Positions 23,587-32,095 are shown, counted from the first letter of the stretch. The stretch is DNA of 33,632 nucleotides from Treponema sp. (GCA_017938365.1 JAGBBT010000049.1:1-33632); one strand, 5' to 3'. Notes: generated from the letters alone by a model not told the origin. A program made the numbers and translations.

Positions 23587-24746
23587 CTTTCACTTCCAGG
23601 ATATTGAACATCTAAATCTTCATCAACAGAACGAGTTGCTAAAAAATCAGGATCAATACTAGAACCTTCTTTTTTACCAGTTAAAAAACTACCACTAGAA
23701 ATCTTTTCGCCCTTTGAATTATACATTACAACATTATTATCCATGCTAGTAACTAATTTTAAAATTGCCAACCGAATATCATTCATTCCTATATGACCAG
23801 CAACAGAAACAGGTAAAACAACAGTTTCTTTTTCTGAAGTTTTAATTTCTTCTATAATCTGTTTAGCTCTATCAAATGCTCCATCGATATCAATTTTATT
23901 ACAAAGAACAATATGAGGCTTTTTTACCAAATCCTCTGAAAATCCAGCCAATTCATTACACAAAGTTTTATATGCTGAAAAACAATTTTCTTCAGAACAA
24001 TCAATCATAAACAAAAGACCTGCTGTTCGAGAAATATGTTTTAAAAATCGAATACCTAATCCCTTTCCTTCTGAAGCACCTTCTATTATTCCTGGAATAT
24101 CAGCAATAATAACATCTCTTTCATCATCTGCACGCAAAACACCTAAATTAGGTATTTTAGTTGTAAAAGGATAAGGTGCAATTTTAGGACGAGCATTTGT
24201 AAAGGCATCCAAAAGAGTTGATTTTCCAGCATTTGGAAACCCAACTAAACCAATGTCAGCCATAATACTCATCTCAAGACGGAGTTTTCTAACTTCTCCA
24301 GGCTGTCCTTTATTTGCAATACGAGGGGCTTGATTTGTTGGTGTTTTAAAGTGAACATTTCCCCAACCACCATTACCACCTTTTAAGAATACAAATTGAT
24401 CATCTTCAGTTTCAGTAGTAAATTCCTTTATTAAATCATTAGTCTCAAAATCACGAATAATAGTTCCAGGAGGAACAGGAATTATAACATCTTCACCATC
24501 TTTGCCATATTTATTCCAACCTTGACCATCTCCGCCAGCCTTTGCTCTAAAAAAATGCTTATATCGAATATTAGAAAGAGTTCTGACATTTCTCTTGCAA
24601 ATAAAAATTACATCGCCACCCTTTCCTCCATCGCCACCATTTGGACCACCACGAGGAACATATTTTTCACGTCGGAAAGAAATACAACCATTTCCGCCTT
24701 TTCCTGACTGAACTTCAATTACTGCTTCATCTGCAAACAAATTCAT
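23583..24746 (-). CDS. obgE: Obg family GTPase
   Basis: Ribosome-associated GTPase for 50S maturation, 387 residues. The glycine-rich Obg fold (1-158) has GKGGNGCISFRREKYVPRGG-type repeats. The G domain has GFPNAGKST (169-177), DIPG (216-219) and NKID (283-286). A C-terminal tail of about 50 residues is acidic rather than a full OCT domain. GGAG lies ten bases before the ATG. It follows rpmA, as in many bacteria, but is separated from it here by a strong terminator. It overlaps nadD by four bases. Confidence 0.97.
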   Translation of the reverse strand: MNLFADEAVIEVQSGKGGNGCISFRREKYVPRGGPNGGDGGKGGDVIFICKRNVRTLSNIRYKHFFRAKAGGDGQGWNKYGKDGEDVIIPVPPGTIIRDFETNDLIKEFTTETEDDQFVFLKGGNGGWGNVHFKTPTNQAPRIANKGQPGEVRKLRLEMSIMADIGLVGFPNAGKSTLLDAFTNARPKIAPYPFTTKIPNLGVLRADDERDVIIADIPGIIEGASEGKGLGIRFLKHISRTAGLLFMIDCSEENCFSAYKTLCNELAGFSEDLVKKPHIVLCNKIDIDGAFDRAKQIIEEIKTSEKETVVLPVSVAGHIGMNDIRLAILKLVTSMDNNVVMYNSKGEKISSGSFLTGKKEGSSIDPDFLATRSVDEDLDVQYPGSES

Positions 24747-24779
24747 TTAAGAATTACTCCAAAAAATAAAAAACTTTAT

Positions 24780-24814
24780 AAAAAAAATCCCGGAAACAGT
24801 AAACTGAATCCGGG
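24780..24814 (-). terminator. Intrinsic terminator between rpmA and obgE
   Basis: On the minus strand CCCGGA/TCCGGG arms with an inner CAGT/ACTG pair are followed by A and eight T residues. It is about 20 bases after the rpmA stop and about 34 before the obgE start. Partial read-through would keep the ribosomal proteins in excess over Obg. Confidence 0.9.
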
Positions 24815-24834
24815 TTTATCATCGTACAAAGTGA

Positions 24835-25149
24835 TTATTCAGCTTTTGCTTCTGCTGCTTTCTTAGTAGAAGCTTTCTTTGCAGGTTTCTTTTCTACAAC
24901 TGGAGCAACTACAGAAACAATTTTTCTATTTTTGCGTTCTCCAAAAGTAACAATACCATCTGCTGTTGCAAACAAACTATCATCACCAGCTCTTTTTACA
25001 TTATCGCCAGGAAAAAGTTTTGTTCCACGCTGTTTTACGATGATTGAACCGGCTGTTACAGTCTGTCCACCGTATACTTTAACACCCAAGTGTTTTGGGT
25101 TTGAATCACGACCGTTCTTTGCGCCGCTACCGCCCTTACTACGTCCCAT
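24835..25149 (-). CDS. rpmA: 50S ribosomal protein L27
   Basis: A 104-residue L27. The core is [20 protein letters not shown] and the [18 protein letters not shown] segment. The C-terminus adds an Ala/Lys-rich tail (about residues 85-104) longer than in E. coli L27. GGAGG six bases before the ATG fixes the start, and an in-frame stop lies a short way upstream. The protein therefore begins directly at the mature-type N-terminus and has no Prp-cleavable leader, although prp is the gene immediately upstream. Confidence 0.97.
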   Translation of the reverse strand: MGRSKGGSGAKNGRDSNPKHLGVKVYGGQTVTAGSIIVKQRGTKLFPGDNVKRAGDDSLFATADGIVTFGERKNRKIVSVVAPVVEKKPAKKASTKKAAEAKAE

Positions 25150-25176
25150 ATTAAGCCTCCGCTTATTAATTCTCTT

Positions 25177-25509
25177 TTAATATTCCCGCAACTGCACATT
25201 TTCAGGAAACTCATTAGATAAAGACTTAATGCCTATTCTAATAAATTCCGCCATGCACTTAAGCTGACAGTCCACAACTGAACTATCTTTTTGAACTTCC
25301 ACACGAAATGCGAGATTTCCGCGGGAAGAAGTATCAGCTATTACCGTAACATTTTCCATCTGTGAAAGGTATTCTAATACAGTTCTTAACAGTATAGTAA
25401 CTGCCGAACAAACTATATCTTCACCTTTCTTAGAAAAACAAGCATGTCCGTTAGCTTTACATTCATTTAACACGCCGTTTTTGCCAGTCGAAAGTGTTAC
25501 AAGAACCAT
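25177..25509 (-). CDS. prp: Ribosomal-processing cysteine protease Prp
   Basis: A 110-residue member of the Prp (YsxB) family. Catalytic His22 lies in NGHACF and Cys34 in GEDIVCSAV, matching the family motif. In Firmicutes Prp removes an N-terminal leader from L27. Here it sits between rplU and rpmA as usual, and its ATG follows the rplU stop codon directly (TAA then ATG), so it is translated by coupling. Its expected substrate leader is absent from L27 in this window. Confidence 0.93.
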   Translation of the reverse strand: MVLVTLSTGKNGVLNECKANGHACFSKKGEDIVCSAVTILLRTVLEYLSQMENVTVIADTSSRGNLAFRVEVQKDSSVVDCQLKCMAEFIRIGIKSLSNEFPENVQLREY

Positions 25510-25821
25510 TTAGCCAATAATGTTCTTAACACGAACGTTTGTATATTCTTGTCTATGACCAATTAAACGGTGATAGTCTTTCTTGCTCTTATATTTGAAA
25601 ACAAGAACTTTCTTATCGCGGAAGTCATTTTCTACAACAACTTCAATTTTTGCTCCACTAACATATGGTGTTCCAACTTTTACATTGTCACCATCGCTAA
25701 CCAAAAGGACTGAATCAATTTCAATTTTTGCACCAGCTTCAGCATCAATTTTATCAACCTGAATTAATGCATCTTTTTCAGCCTTGTACTGTTTACCTTT
25801 GTATTCAAAAAGTGCGTACAT
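25510..25821 (-). CDS. rplU: 50S ribosomal protein L21
   Basis: A 103-residue L21. It begins MYALFEYKGKQYKAEKDALI and ends with the basic KYKSKKDYHRLIGHRQEYTNV signature that contacts 23S rRNA. The start is placed at 25821: the upstream in-frame ATG at 25833 overlaps the GAGG ribosome-binding site that serves 25821. It is the first gene of rplU-prp-rpmA. Confidence 0.96.
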   Translation of the reverse strand: MYALFEYKGKQYKAEKDALIQVDKIDAEAGAKIEIDSVLLVSDGDNVKVGTPYVSGAKIEVVVENDFRDKKVLVFKYKSKKDYHRLIGHRQEYTNVRVKNIIG

Positions 25822-25892
25822 GTAATACCTCATAAACGCCGCAAAGTGTAACGGATACTCTAACGACTAATAAATAAAAATATAAGTAATAG

Positions 25893-25922
25893 ATTTTATC
25901 AAATTTATTTATTCTAGGTCAA
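25893..25922 (-). promoter_or_regulatory. rplU: Promoter of rplU-prp-rpmA
   Basis: Minus strand TTGACC, 18 bases, TAAAAT. The context ATTATTGACCT is the same as at the secG promoter. The leader would be about 65 bases and is richer in G+C than its surroundings, so it could hold a regulatory fold that I cannot resolve. Confidence 0.78.
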
Positions 25923-25934
25923 TAATATGACTTA

Positions 25935-25978
25935 TTAAAAATAAAAATCCCAAGGAACAAAAGAATGCTTCCTTGGGA
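25935..25978 (-). terminator. Intrinsic terminator of the DegP/HtrA gene
   Basis: A perfect 10-bp stem TCCCAAGGAA/TTCCTTGGGA with an 11-base loop, followed on the minus strand by TTTTATTTTT. It lies about 60 bases beyond the protease stop codon. Confidence 0.92.
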
Positions 25979-26040
25979 CAATATAAATATAGTACTTATT
26001 AGACTTATCACACTAAACTAATAATACTAAGTTTAATCCC

Positions 26041-27546
26041 TTATAATTTATATTTACTTGTAGAAAGTGTATGCCCAGAATTATAAACATCAAACCAAAT
26101 TTCTTTATTTTTTGAAATATCTAATGCTTCATAAAATTCTGCAATATTTGTTATTTTCTTTCCGTTTACACCTATAATTACATCTCCATTCTGAAGTCTC
26201 AAAGCTGCTGCTGGTGATTTTTCTAAAACATTTACAACAGCCACACCTTTTAATTTGTCATCTTCAATTTTAAGAGTTTTCTTTACATCATCAGAAAGAG
26301 GAGATGCAATAAATCCTGGCCACAATTTTGAGTTATCATTTGAAACTTTTTCAGTTCGTTCCTCTATTTTAACAGTCAAAGTAACACTTTTTCCATTTCT
26401 CAAGACCTTAAATTCAGCATCCTTATTAGCAGCTAAATACCCAACTTCTCTTACAAGTTCATTTTGATTCTTAATATTTTTACCATTTAATGCAACAATA
26501 AAATCTCCTGGTAACATTCCACCTTTAAAAGCTGGAGAATCAATAAAAACTTGAGAAGCAAAAGCACCTTGAACACCTTTAACGCCAAGCTCTTTTTTAT
26601 AGTTATCTGTTATATCAACAAGACTTACACCTAGCCAACCATACGATACTTTTCCCTTTGAAATAAAATCATCTATTGATTTTTTTAGCGAATTTATTGG
26701 CAAAGAAAATCCCAATCCTTGACTTCCCCCAGAAGAAGATGCAATCCATGTATTAATTCCAATTACCTCACCATAAATATTTACAAGAGGTCCACCAGAG
26801 TTTCCTTGATTAATAGCTGCATCAGTCTGAATAAAATCATTCATATTACCAATTTGATCACCACTACGCCCAGTTGCACTTACAATACCCTTTGTTACAG
26901 ACTGTCTATATCCTAAAGGAGCACCCATAGCAAGAACAATATCGCCAACCTTTACTTTATCACTATCACCTAATGTAGCAACTTTTATAGAAGCATTTTT
27001 ATCAGCTTCAAAAGAAACCAAGGCAATATCTTGTCGTTCATCAGCCCCAACTAACTTTCCTGAAAATTTTTGACCATCATTTAAGTTAATAGTTATTTCA
27101 GTAGCCTTACCAGCAACATGGTTATTAGTAAGAACATAATAAGTATTACCTGTTTTACGAACTATTACACCAGAACCTAAACCTTTCTGTTCAAACTCTC
27201 TAGTTCTACCCTTTTTATTTTCTTCTGATTCCTCTTGATTTGGGAAACCAAAAAACCAAAATGGTAAATCTTCAAAGGGATTAGATTGCTGAATGGTCTT
27301 TTTTTCTGTAACATCAATCTCACAAACAGAAGGCAACACACCTGCACTTATAGAATTAAATGAATTTTGAAGGGCTTCTACTATTTTTAAAGATTCCGAA
27401 GGAATCTCAATAGCTGACTTTGTATCAGCATAAACCGTATCTGCCGTTCCTTCTATTTTTGTTTTGCTACAAGAAAGACTAACTAATGTAAATGCAAAAA
27501 CAGAAGCAAAAACACCTATAAGAATTTTTTTAGTTACATTTTTCAT
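26041..27546 (-). CDS. HtrA/DegP-like serine protease, lipoprotein form
   Basis: Do-family envelope protease of about 501 residues. The ATG at 27546 is chosen because GGAGG lies 11 bases upstream; the longer frame would start at a TTG inside that site. The leader ends in VSLSC (Cys26), a lipobox, so the enzyme is probably membrane-tethered. The triad is His143 (TNNHV), Asp173 (RQDIAL) and Ser250 (QGNSGGP). Two PDZ domains follow at about 305-395 and 430-495. It has its own terminator. It is distinct from the shorter trypsin-like lipoprotein at 14529-16160. Confidence 0.94.
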   Translation of the reverse strand: MKNVTKKILIGVFASVFAFTLVSLSCSKTKIEGTADTVYADTKSAIEIPSESLKIVEALQNSFNSISAGVLPSVCEIDVTEKKTIQQSNPFEDLPFWFFGFPNQEESEENKKGRTREFEQKGLGSGVIVRKTGNTYYVLTNNHVAGKATEITINLNDGQKFSGKLVGADERQDIALVSFEADKNASIKVATLGDSDKVKVGDIVLAMGAPLGYRQSVTKGIVSATGRSGDQIGNMNDFIQTDAAINQGNSGGPLVNIYGEVIGINTWIASSSGGSQGLGFSLPINSLKKSIDDFISKGKVSYGWLGVSLVDITDNYKKELGVKGVQGAFASQVFIDSPAFKGGMLPGDFIVALNGKNIKNQNELVREVGYLAANKDAEFKVLRNGKSVTLTVKIEERTEKVSNDNSKLWPGFIASPLSDDVKKTLKIEDDKLKGVAVVNVLEKSPAAALRLQNGDVIIGVNGKKITNIAEFYEALDISKNKEIWFDVYNSGHTLSTSKYKL

Positions 27547-27621
27547 TTTATTTAAAGCCTCCAAAATGATTTTAACTTGAAATTTATATTAATATAATAA
27601 ACTTTTTCTCAAAAGGGTTAC

Positions 27622-27658
27622 AAAAAAAAGCGTTTTAGAAAAAAAACTAAAACGCTTT
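27622..27658 (-). terminator. Intrinsic terminator of map
   Basis: A perfect 12-bp stem AAAGCGTTTTAG/CTAAAACGCTTT with an eight-base loop, followed by five more T residues on the minus strand. It begins seven bases after the map stop codon. Confidence 0.92.
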
Positions 27659-27664
27659 ACAAAA

Positions 27665-28429
27665 CTAACAAATTAAGTCATCACAAGCTGTTAAAACTTC
27701 TGTATGATCAGCAAAAACAGCCACAGTATGTTCTTCATGACAACTCCATTTACCATCAGCTGTTACAATTGTCCAATCATCATCCTGTACTGCAACATCA
27801 GCTGTTCCTATATTAATCATAGGCTCTATAGCTAATACCATACCAGCCTGAATTCTAGGATTTGGACCACCTTGTGGGCAATTCGGAACAGAAGGATCCT
27901 CATGAACATCTAATCCTACCCCATGTCCACAAAAGTCATAAACAACCCCATAACCATATTTACCAAACGCAACATCATTAACTGCATTAGAAATATCTCT
28001 TATTCTATTTCCAACAACACATGCTGCTATTCCGGCAGCCAAAGCTTCTCTTGTTGCCTTTACAAGCCTTTTATATTCAGGCTTAACATTACCAACCATA
28101 ACTGTATGTGTAGAATCAGAAATATAACCATCTAAATCAATTCCAATATCCAAAGAAACTATATCACCATCTTCTATAATTTTCTTTTTAGAAGGAATCC
28201 CATGAATTACTTCATTATTAACACTTATACAAGCAGCACCTGGAAATCCTTCTCTATACCAAGCAGGCTTACCACCAATTTTTTTTATAAAATCAACACA
28301 CAAATCATCAATATCCTTAGTACTCATTCCTACTTTTACTTGAGGAACAACTTCTCTAAACAAATCTGCAAGAGCATGACAAGATTTTCTAATACCTGCA
28401 ATTTCTTTTTCATTTTTTAAGCGAATCAT
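27665..28429 (-). CDS. map: Methionine aminopeptidase, type I
   Basis: Removes the initiator methionine from nascent proteins. It has 254 residues, the normal length, and all five metal ligands: Asp94 and Asp105 in the SLDIGIDLDGYISDSTHT region, His169 (CGHGVG), Glu202 (IEPM) and Glu233 (HEEHT), plus His76 in VIHGIP. It follows the J-domain gene on the same strand after 26 bases, so the two are probably cotranscribed. A strong terminator closes the unit. Confidence 0.97.
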   Translation of the reverse strand: MIRLKNEKEIAGIRKSCHALADLFREVVPQVKVGMSTKDIDDLCVDFIKKIGGKPAWYREGFPGAACISVNNEVIHGIPSKKKIIEDGDIVSLDIGIDLDGYISDSTHTVMVGNVKPEYKRLVKATREALAAGIAACVVGNRIRDISNAVNDVAFGKYGYGVVYDFCGHGVGLDVHEDPSVPNCPQGGPNPRIQAGMVLAIEPMINIGTADVAVQDDDWTIVTADGKWSCHEEHTVAVFADHTEVLTACDDLIC

Positions 28430-28455
28430 ATTTTCATTTCCTTTCTAATATATTA

Positions 28456-29211
28456 TTAACATATTCTCATAGCTTCTTCTTCACAAATTCTTGCAGTACG
28501 CTCATCACCTATACGACGATAAACAATAGCCATCTTCTGAAGAAAAAAAGAATCATCCTTATTACCAAAACCCAACTCTAATGCTCGCTCCCATACATCC
28601 AAAGCTAACTCATCTGCAATTTTTCCATCTAATTTGTATTTTAAAATAGACTTAGTCAAATCAATAACTTCTGGAAAAAATAATCTAAAATAAGGATAAC
28701 TATATTCCATTTGTATAATCTGCTCTAATAAAATAAAAGCATCATAATACTCTTCTCTAAGTACAAGTTCTTCTGCAAGAATAAACCCGTAATCCATAAA
28801 ATCTTCTCGTGTAAACCATTTTGCCAATCGAAAATTAGCATTATTCATACACATTCTTTTAAATTCTTCAACGGCATCATCTTCTCGTTGGTGCAGTAAA
28901 TCAAAAAAAATTAATTTTGAACGGCTTTCTTCATCATTTCTAGCCAAAAGCCACTCACGATAATCAAAAGATTTTGAAGGTCGATATTCACGAGACCGAT
29001 ATCTATAAAAACTAGACTCATCAAACAAGGCCCTTTTTCTAACATCAGACAAAATCTCATAGGCCTTTACTAACCGACGAAATTCTTCCGTAGTATCTTG
29101 AGTACCTGTCGAATCAGGATGGAGTAATTTAGCTTTTTTTCTGTAAGCACGACGAATTTCAGCAACTGTAGCATTAGGCTGAATTCCAAGAATCTTATAA
29201 CAATCTTCCAA
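28456..29211 (-). CDS. J-domain protein with helical C-terminal repeat region
   Basis: A 251-residue DnaJ-type co-chaperone. The J domain occupies about 1-65 with the HPD motif intact (KLLHPDSTG). The Gly/Phe and zinc-finger regions of DnaJ are missing. The rest is TPR-like helical sequence (EELVLREEYYDAFILLEQI, then DVWERALELGFGNKDDSFFL). It therefore probably recruits DnaK to a specific client rather than being the general DnaJ. The start is TTG, chosen because MEDCYKILGI aligns with J-domain starts; there is no ribosome-binding site. A 15-bp palindrome lies just upstream. Confidence 0.83.
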   Translation of the reverse strand: MEDCYKILGIQPNATVAEIRRAYRKKAKLLHPDSTGTQDTTEEFRRLVKAYEILSDVRKRALFDESSFYRYRSREYRPSKSFDYREWLLARNDEESRSKLIFFDLLHQREDDAVEEFKRMCMNNANFRLAKWFTREDFMDYGFILAEELVLREEYYDAFILLEQIIQMEYSYPYFRLFFPEVIDLTKSILKYKLDGKIADELALDVWERALELGFGNKDDSFFLQKMAIVYRRIGDERTARICEEEAMRIC

Positions 29212-29287
29212 AGTGATAATATGATATTATTTTTTATAAAAATGCACAACTTATTAATAAAAATAAACACTTTTTTAAAAGTAGGAG

Positions 29288-29293
29288 TATAAT
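29288..29293 (+). promoter_or_regulatory. -10 box of the DctP-like gene
   Basis: A perfect TATAAT seven bases before the ATG at 29301. An AGGAG overlaps just upstream of it (29283-29287), 13 bases from the start codon, too far for normal use and outside any transcript starting from this -10. The -35 is weak. Confidence 0.45.
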
Positions 29294-29300
29294 AGAAGAC

Positions 29301-30305
29301 ATGAAAATAAAGATATGTATTATAATCAGTTTGATAATTCTCATTTTAAGTTGTTCAAAAAAAATGCCAGAAACAACATATTACGACAAGGCAAAGACAA
29401 ATATAAAAACAACAACTATAACCCTTGGATTCACAACATATATGGAAGATCCAAGAGGAATCGCATCACAATTATTTAAAAAGAATGTAGAAAAAAGAAC
29501 AGGAAAAAGAATTTGTGTCGATATCTATGCAAGAGGAACATTAGGAAATGACGAAGAATTAATCAACAAAATATTAAAAAAACAAATTGATATGACAATC
29601 TCTAGTGCTGGAAATTTTGCTATACATGAAAAAATGGCAGGAATATCAGCACTTCCATTTCTATTTAATAGTTTTGAAGAAGCCTGGGCTTTTATGGACA
29701 GCGAAGTAGGCCTAAAAGCTAATGATTCTCTTCAAAACTGTGGATTAAAAGTACTTGCAAATTTTGATAACGGATTTAGATGTATAACAACAAGAGAAAA
29801 AGAAATTAAAACAGTATCCGATATGAAAAACTTACATATTAGAACTCCACCAAACTATATTATTGTAGAAACAATGAAAGCATTAGGAGCTATTCCAGAA
29901 GTATATCCATTTCCACAACTTAAAAAAGCTCTAAAAGATGGACTTTTTGACAGTCAAGAAAATCCAATTCCTATAATTTTAAATAATGAATTATACGAAG
30001 TTCAGAAAAACTTAATAATTACAAACCATAGTTACGATGCCATGCCTTTAGTTATAAGAATGGATTTATGGAACAAACTAACAACAACTGATAAAACTAT
30101 TTTATTAGAATCAGCAAAAAAAGCACAAGAATTTAATAGAATTCTTATAAAAGAACAAACAGAAAGCTACAAAGAATTACTAAAATCTTCTGGAATGAAA
30201 ATAACATACCCAAAACTCGATGATTTTAAGAAAACAACAGAAGTTGTAATCGAAAAATATTATCCAGAATTAAAAGAAGAAATACTTTCAACAATAAAAA
30301 ATTAA
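29301..30305 (+). CDS. TRAP transporter substrate-binding protein (DctP family), lipoprotein
   Basis: A 334-residue periplasmic binding protein. The leader ends in LILSC (Cys18), so it is lipid-anchored. The DctP fold is indicated by KRICVDIYARGTLGNDEELI, the region ISALPFLFNSFEEAWA, Arg181 in NLHIRTPP (the conserved arginine that binds a substrate carboxylate) and the FDSQENP motif at 217-223. Such proteins feed organic acids to DctQ/DctM membrane partners. No DctQ or DctM gene is next to it in this window, so its partner is elsewhere or it serves as a sensor. Substrate unknown. Confidence 0.9.
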   Translation: MKIKICIIISLIILILSCSKKMPETTYYDKAKTNIKTTTITLGFTTYMEDPRGIASQLFKKNVEKRTGKRICVDIYARGTLGNDEELINKILKKQIDMTISSAGNFAIHEKMAGISALPFLFNSFEEAWAFMDSEVGLKANDSLQNCGLKVLANFDNGFRCITTREKEIKTVSDMKNLHIRTPPNYIIVETMKALGAIPEVYPFPQLKKALKDGLFDSQENPIPIILNNELYEVQKNLIITNHSYDAMPLVIRMDLWNKLTTTDKTILLESAKKAQEFNRILIKEQTESYKELLKSSGMKITYPKLDDFKKTTEVVIEKYYPELKEEILSTIKN

Positions 30306-30315
30306 TATCAAAAAG

Positions 30316-30780
30316 TTACATAGCAACTTCTGATTCTATAGTAGAAAATAACTTATAAACCTCAGCAGAAGAAGAACATTCAAGAACTTTTTTTATAAAA
30401 TCTGGAGTTTGCAAAACAAGCGCCAATTTTTTTAATATTAAAATATGCTCTTCAGCTAAATTTTTTCCAGACAAAATCATAAAAACTACATGAACAGGAG
30501 ATTTATCCAAAGAATTATAATCAATTCCTGATGAACATATTCCTATAGCACCTTTTACACCTTTCATTGATTCTACTTCTGCATGGGGAATTCCTACAGA
30601 ATGCATAATTCCTGTACTCATCAATTTTTCACGATTATTAAGTTCTGTTACAGCTTCATCACAATCAAGTTCTGGGCAAACAGAATGAATTACATTTACC
30701 AATTCAACAAAAACATCATCTTTTTCTGTACTATTAAGATTTACTGTAGTTACTTCAGAAAATATTTGACTTAAGAACAT
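30316..30780 (-). CDS. PTS IIA component, fructose/nitrogen type
   Basis: A 154-residue EIIA domain of the fructose/mannitol/PtsN class. The phosphorylated histidine is His66 in MHSVGIPHAEVE; the fold's later strands are visible (VHVVFMILSGKNLAEEHILILKKLALVL). No IIB or IIC partner lies next to it, so a regulatory PtsN-like role is likely. The ATG is preceded by AGGTG five bases away, which itself directly follows the T-run of the secG terminator, so it has no visible promoter of its own. Convergent with the DctP gene. Confidence 0.9.
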   Translation of the reverse strand: MFLSQIFSEVTTVNLNSTEKDDVFVELVNVIHSVCPELDCDEAVTELNNREKLMSTGIMHSVGIPHAEVESMKGVKGAIGICSSGIDYNSLDKSPVHVVFMILSGKNLAEEHILILKKLALVLQTPDFIKKVLECSSSAEVYKLFSTIESEVAM

Positions 30781-30790
30781 TTTATCACCT

Positions 30791-30825
30791 AAAAAAAAAT
30801 CCCGTGCAAAACAAACACGGGATTT
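30791..30825 (-). terminator. Intrinsic terminator of secG, in front of the PTS IIA gene
   Basis: A perfect 10-bp stem AAATCCCGTG/CACGGGATTT with a nine-base loop. With the last stem bases it gives nine T residues on the minus strand. The T-run ends at the AGGTG ribosome-binding site of the next gene. Confidence 0.9.
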
Positions 30826-30841
30826 TATATTAATCTAAAAT

Positions 30842-31225
30842 TTAGTTAGAAGCAGATTCTTTTGCAGAATCGTCTTTCCACCAATCTTCAGAAACAGTTT
30901 CTTTTTCTTCAGAAACAACTTCTTCTGTTGATTCCAATACTTGACCTTCAGATTTTGCAGCAGCTTCCAAATCTTGAATTGAAGAAGTAGTTCTAGTTGG
31001 AAGAATCTTAGCAAGACCTAAAGTCAAAGCAAAGAAAAGAACAACAAAAATAACAGTTGTCTTTGTAACAATAGTAGCTTTGTGAGAACCAAATGCAGCA
31101 GAATTTCCACCACCTAAAAGTCCACCCATTCCATTTTTATTATCATCTTGAATAAGAACAAGAAGAACTAGAAGAGCACAAATAATAACAAAAGCTACTA
31201 ATAAAATAATCTTAAGCGCACCCAT
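30842..31225 (-). CDS. secG: Preprotein translocase subunit SecG
   Basis: A small inner-membrane component of the SecYEG channel, 127 residues. Two membrane helices (IILLVAFVIICALLVLLVLI and VIFVVLFFALTLGLAKIL) flank the conserved loop GMGGLLGGGNSAAFGSHKA. An acidic C-terminal tail of about 45 residues is longer than in E. coli. GGAG precedes the ATG. It follows tpiA on the same strand, as in many bacteria, but has its own promoter. Confidence 0.95.
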   Translation of the reverse strand: MGALKIILLVAFVIICALLVLLVLIQDDNKNGMGGLLGGGNSAAFGSHKATIVTKTTVIFVVLFFALTLGLAKILPTRTTSSIQDLEAAAKSEGQVLESTEEVVSEEKETVSEDWWKDDSAKESASN

Positions 31226-31281
31226 TTTTTTAACTCCAAAATCAAAACCATAAAAATGGTCATTCTATAAATTGCTATATA

Positions 31282-31310
31282 ATTTTATCGGAAACAATAA
31301 ACAAGGTCAA
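31282..31310 (-). promoter_or_regulatory. secG: Promoter of secG
   Basis: Minus strand TTGACC, 17 bases, TAAAAT, directly after the tpiA stop codon. The 5' leader of about 50 bases contains a small hairpin (ACCAT/ATGGT, 31247-31260) followed by T residues, just ahead of the ribosome-binding site. Confidence 0.78.
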
Positions 31311-31322
31311 TAATTTATAACT

Positions 31323-32069
31323 TTATCCATTACAAATAGGAATAAAAGTTTCTGCTGTTAAAGAAGCACCACCTATTAATCCACCGTCAATATCAGGCTG
31401 AGATAATAACTCTTGATAATTTTTTACATTCATAGAGCCACCGTACTGTATAACAATATTTTTAGCAGCTTCTTCATCATACATTTTTTCGATAACTTTT
31501 CTTGCATAAGAATGAATTTGCTGAGCATCTTCAGGAGTTGCTGTTTTTCCAGTACCAATTGCCCAAACTGGTTCATAAGCAATAGTAACATGGCTTAATT
31601 GTTCTTTTGAAACACCCATTAAAGCAGAATTTAATTGGCGTTCACAAACCTTCTCAGCTCTTCCCACTTCCCTCTGAGCCAATAATTCACCGATACATAT
31701 AATAACATCTAAACCATTAGCGAGAGCTCTGAGAACTTTCATATTAATAAGTTCATCACATTCACCAAATTCATAACGACGCTCACTATGACCTAAGATA
31801 ACTGTTTTTACACCTAAGTCTTTTAACATTGAAACACTTACTTCTCCAGTATGAGCTCCATTATCAGTAGCAGCCATATTTTGAGCACCCAGAATAATAT
31901 TTGAATCTTTTACTAAATCAGAAATAACATCAAGGTAAACAAAAGGAGGTGCAATCATAATCTTATTTTTGCATCCTCGTAATTTTTCGACTAATTCTTT
32001 TACAAGAACAACAGAACTAGCCTTATCCATATTCATTTTCCAGTTACCTGCAACATAAGTTGTACGCAT
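31323..32069 (-). CDS. tpiA: Triosephosphate isomerase
   Basis: Interconverts dihydroxyacetone phosphate and glyceraldehyde 3-phosphate in glycolysis. The start is set at 32069 by GAGG six bases upstream; the longer frame to 32117 runs into the promoter. The 248-residue product has Lys11 (GNWKMN), His94 (ILGHSERR), Glu166 (AYEPVWAIGTG) and the phosphate loop YGGSM. It has a near-perfect promoter covered by an inverted repeat, so regulated expression is likely. Confidence 0.97.
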   Translation of the reverse strand: MRTTYVAGNWKMNMDKASSVVLVKELVEKLRGCKNKIMIAPPFVYLDVISDLVKDSNIILGAQNMAATDNGAHTGEVSVSMLKDLGVKTVILGHSERRYEFGECDELINMKVLRALANGLDVIICIGELLAQREVGRAEKVCERQLNSALMGVSKEQLSHVTIAYEPVWAIGTGKTATPEDAQQIHSYARKVIEKMYDEEAAKNIVIQYGGSMNVKNYQELLSQPDIDGGLIGGASLTAETFIPICNG

Positions 32070-32095
32070 ATTATTCCTCAAAAAAACAAAATCTA

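Noticed and set aside
27547..27564. Longer DegP/HtrA start at 27564
   Set aside because: It would be a TTG lying inside the GGAGG ribosome-binding site of the ATG at 27546.
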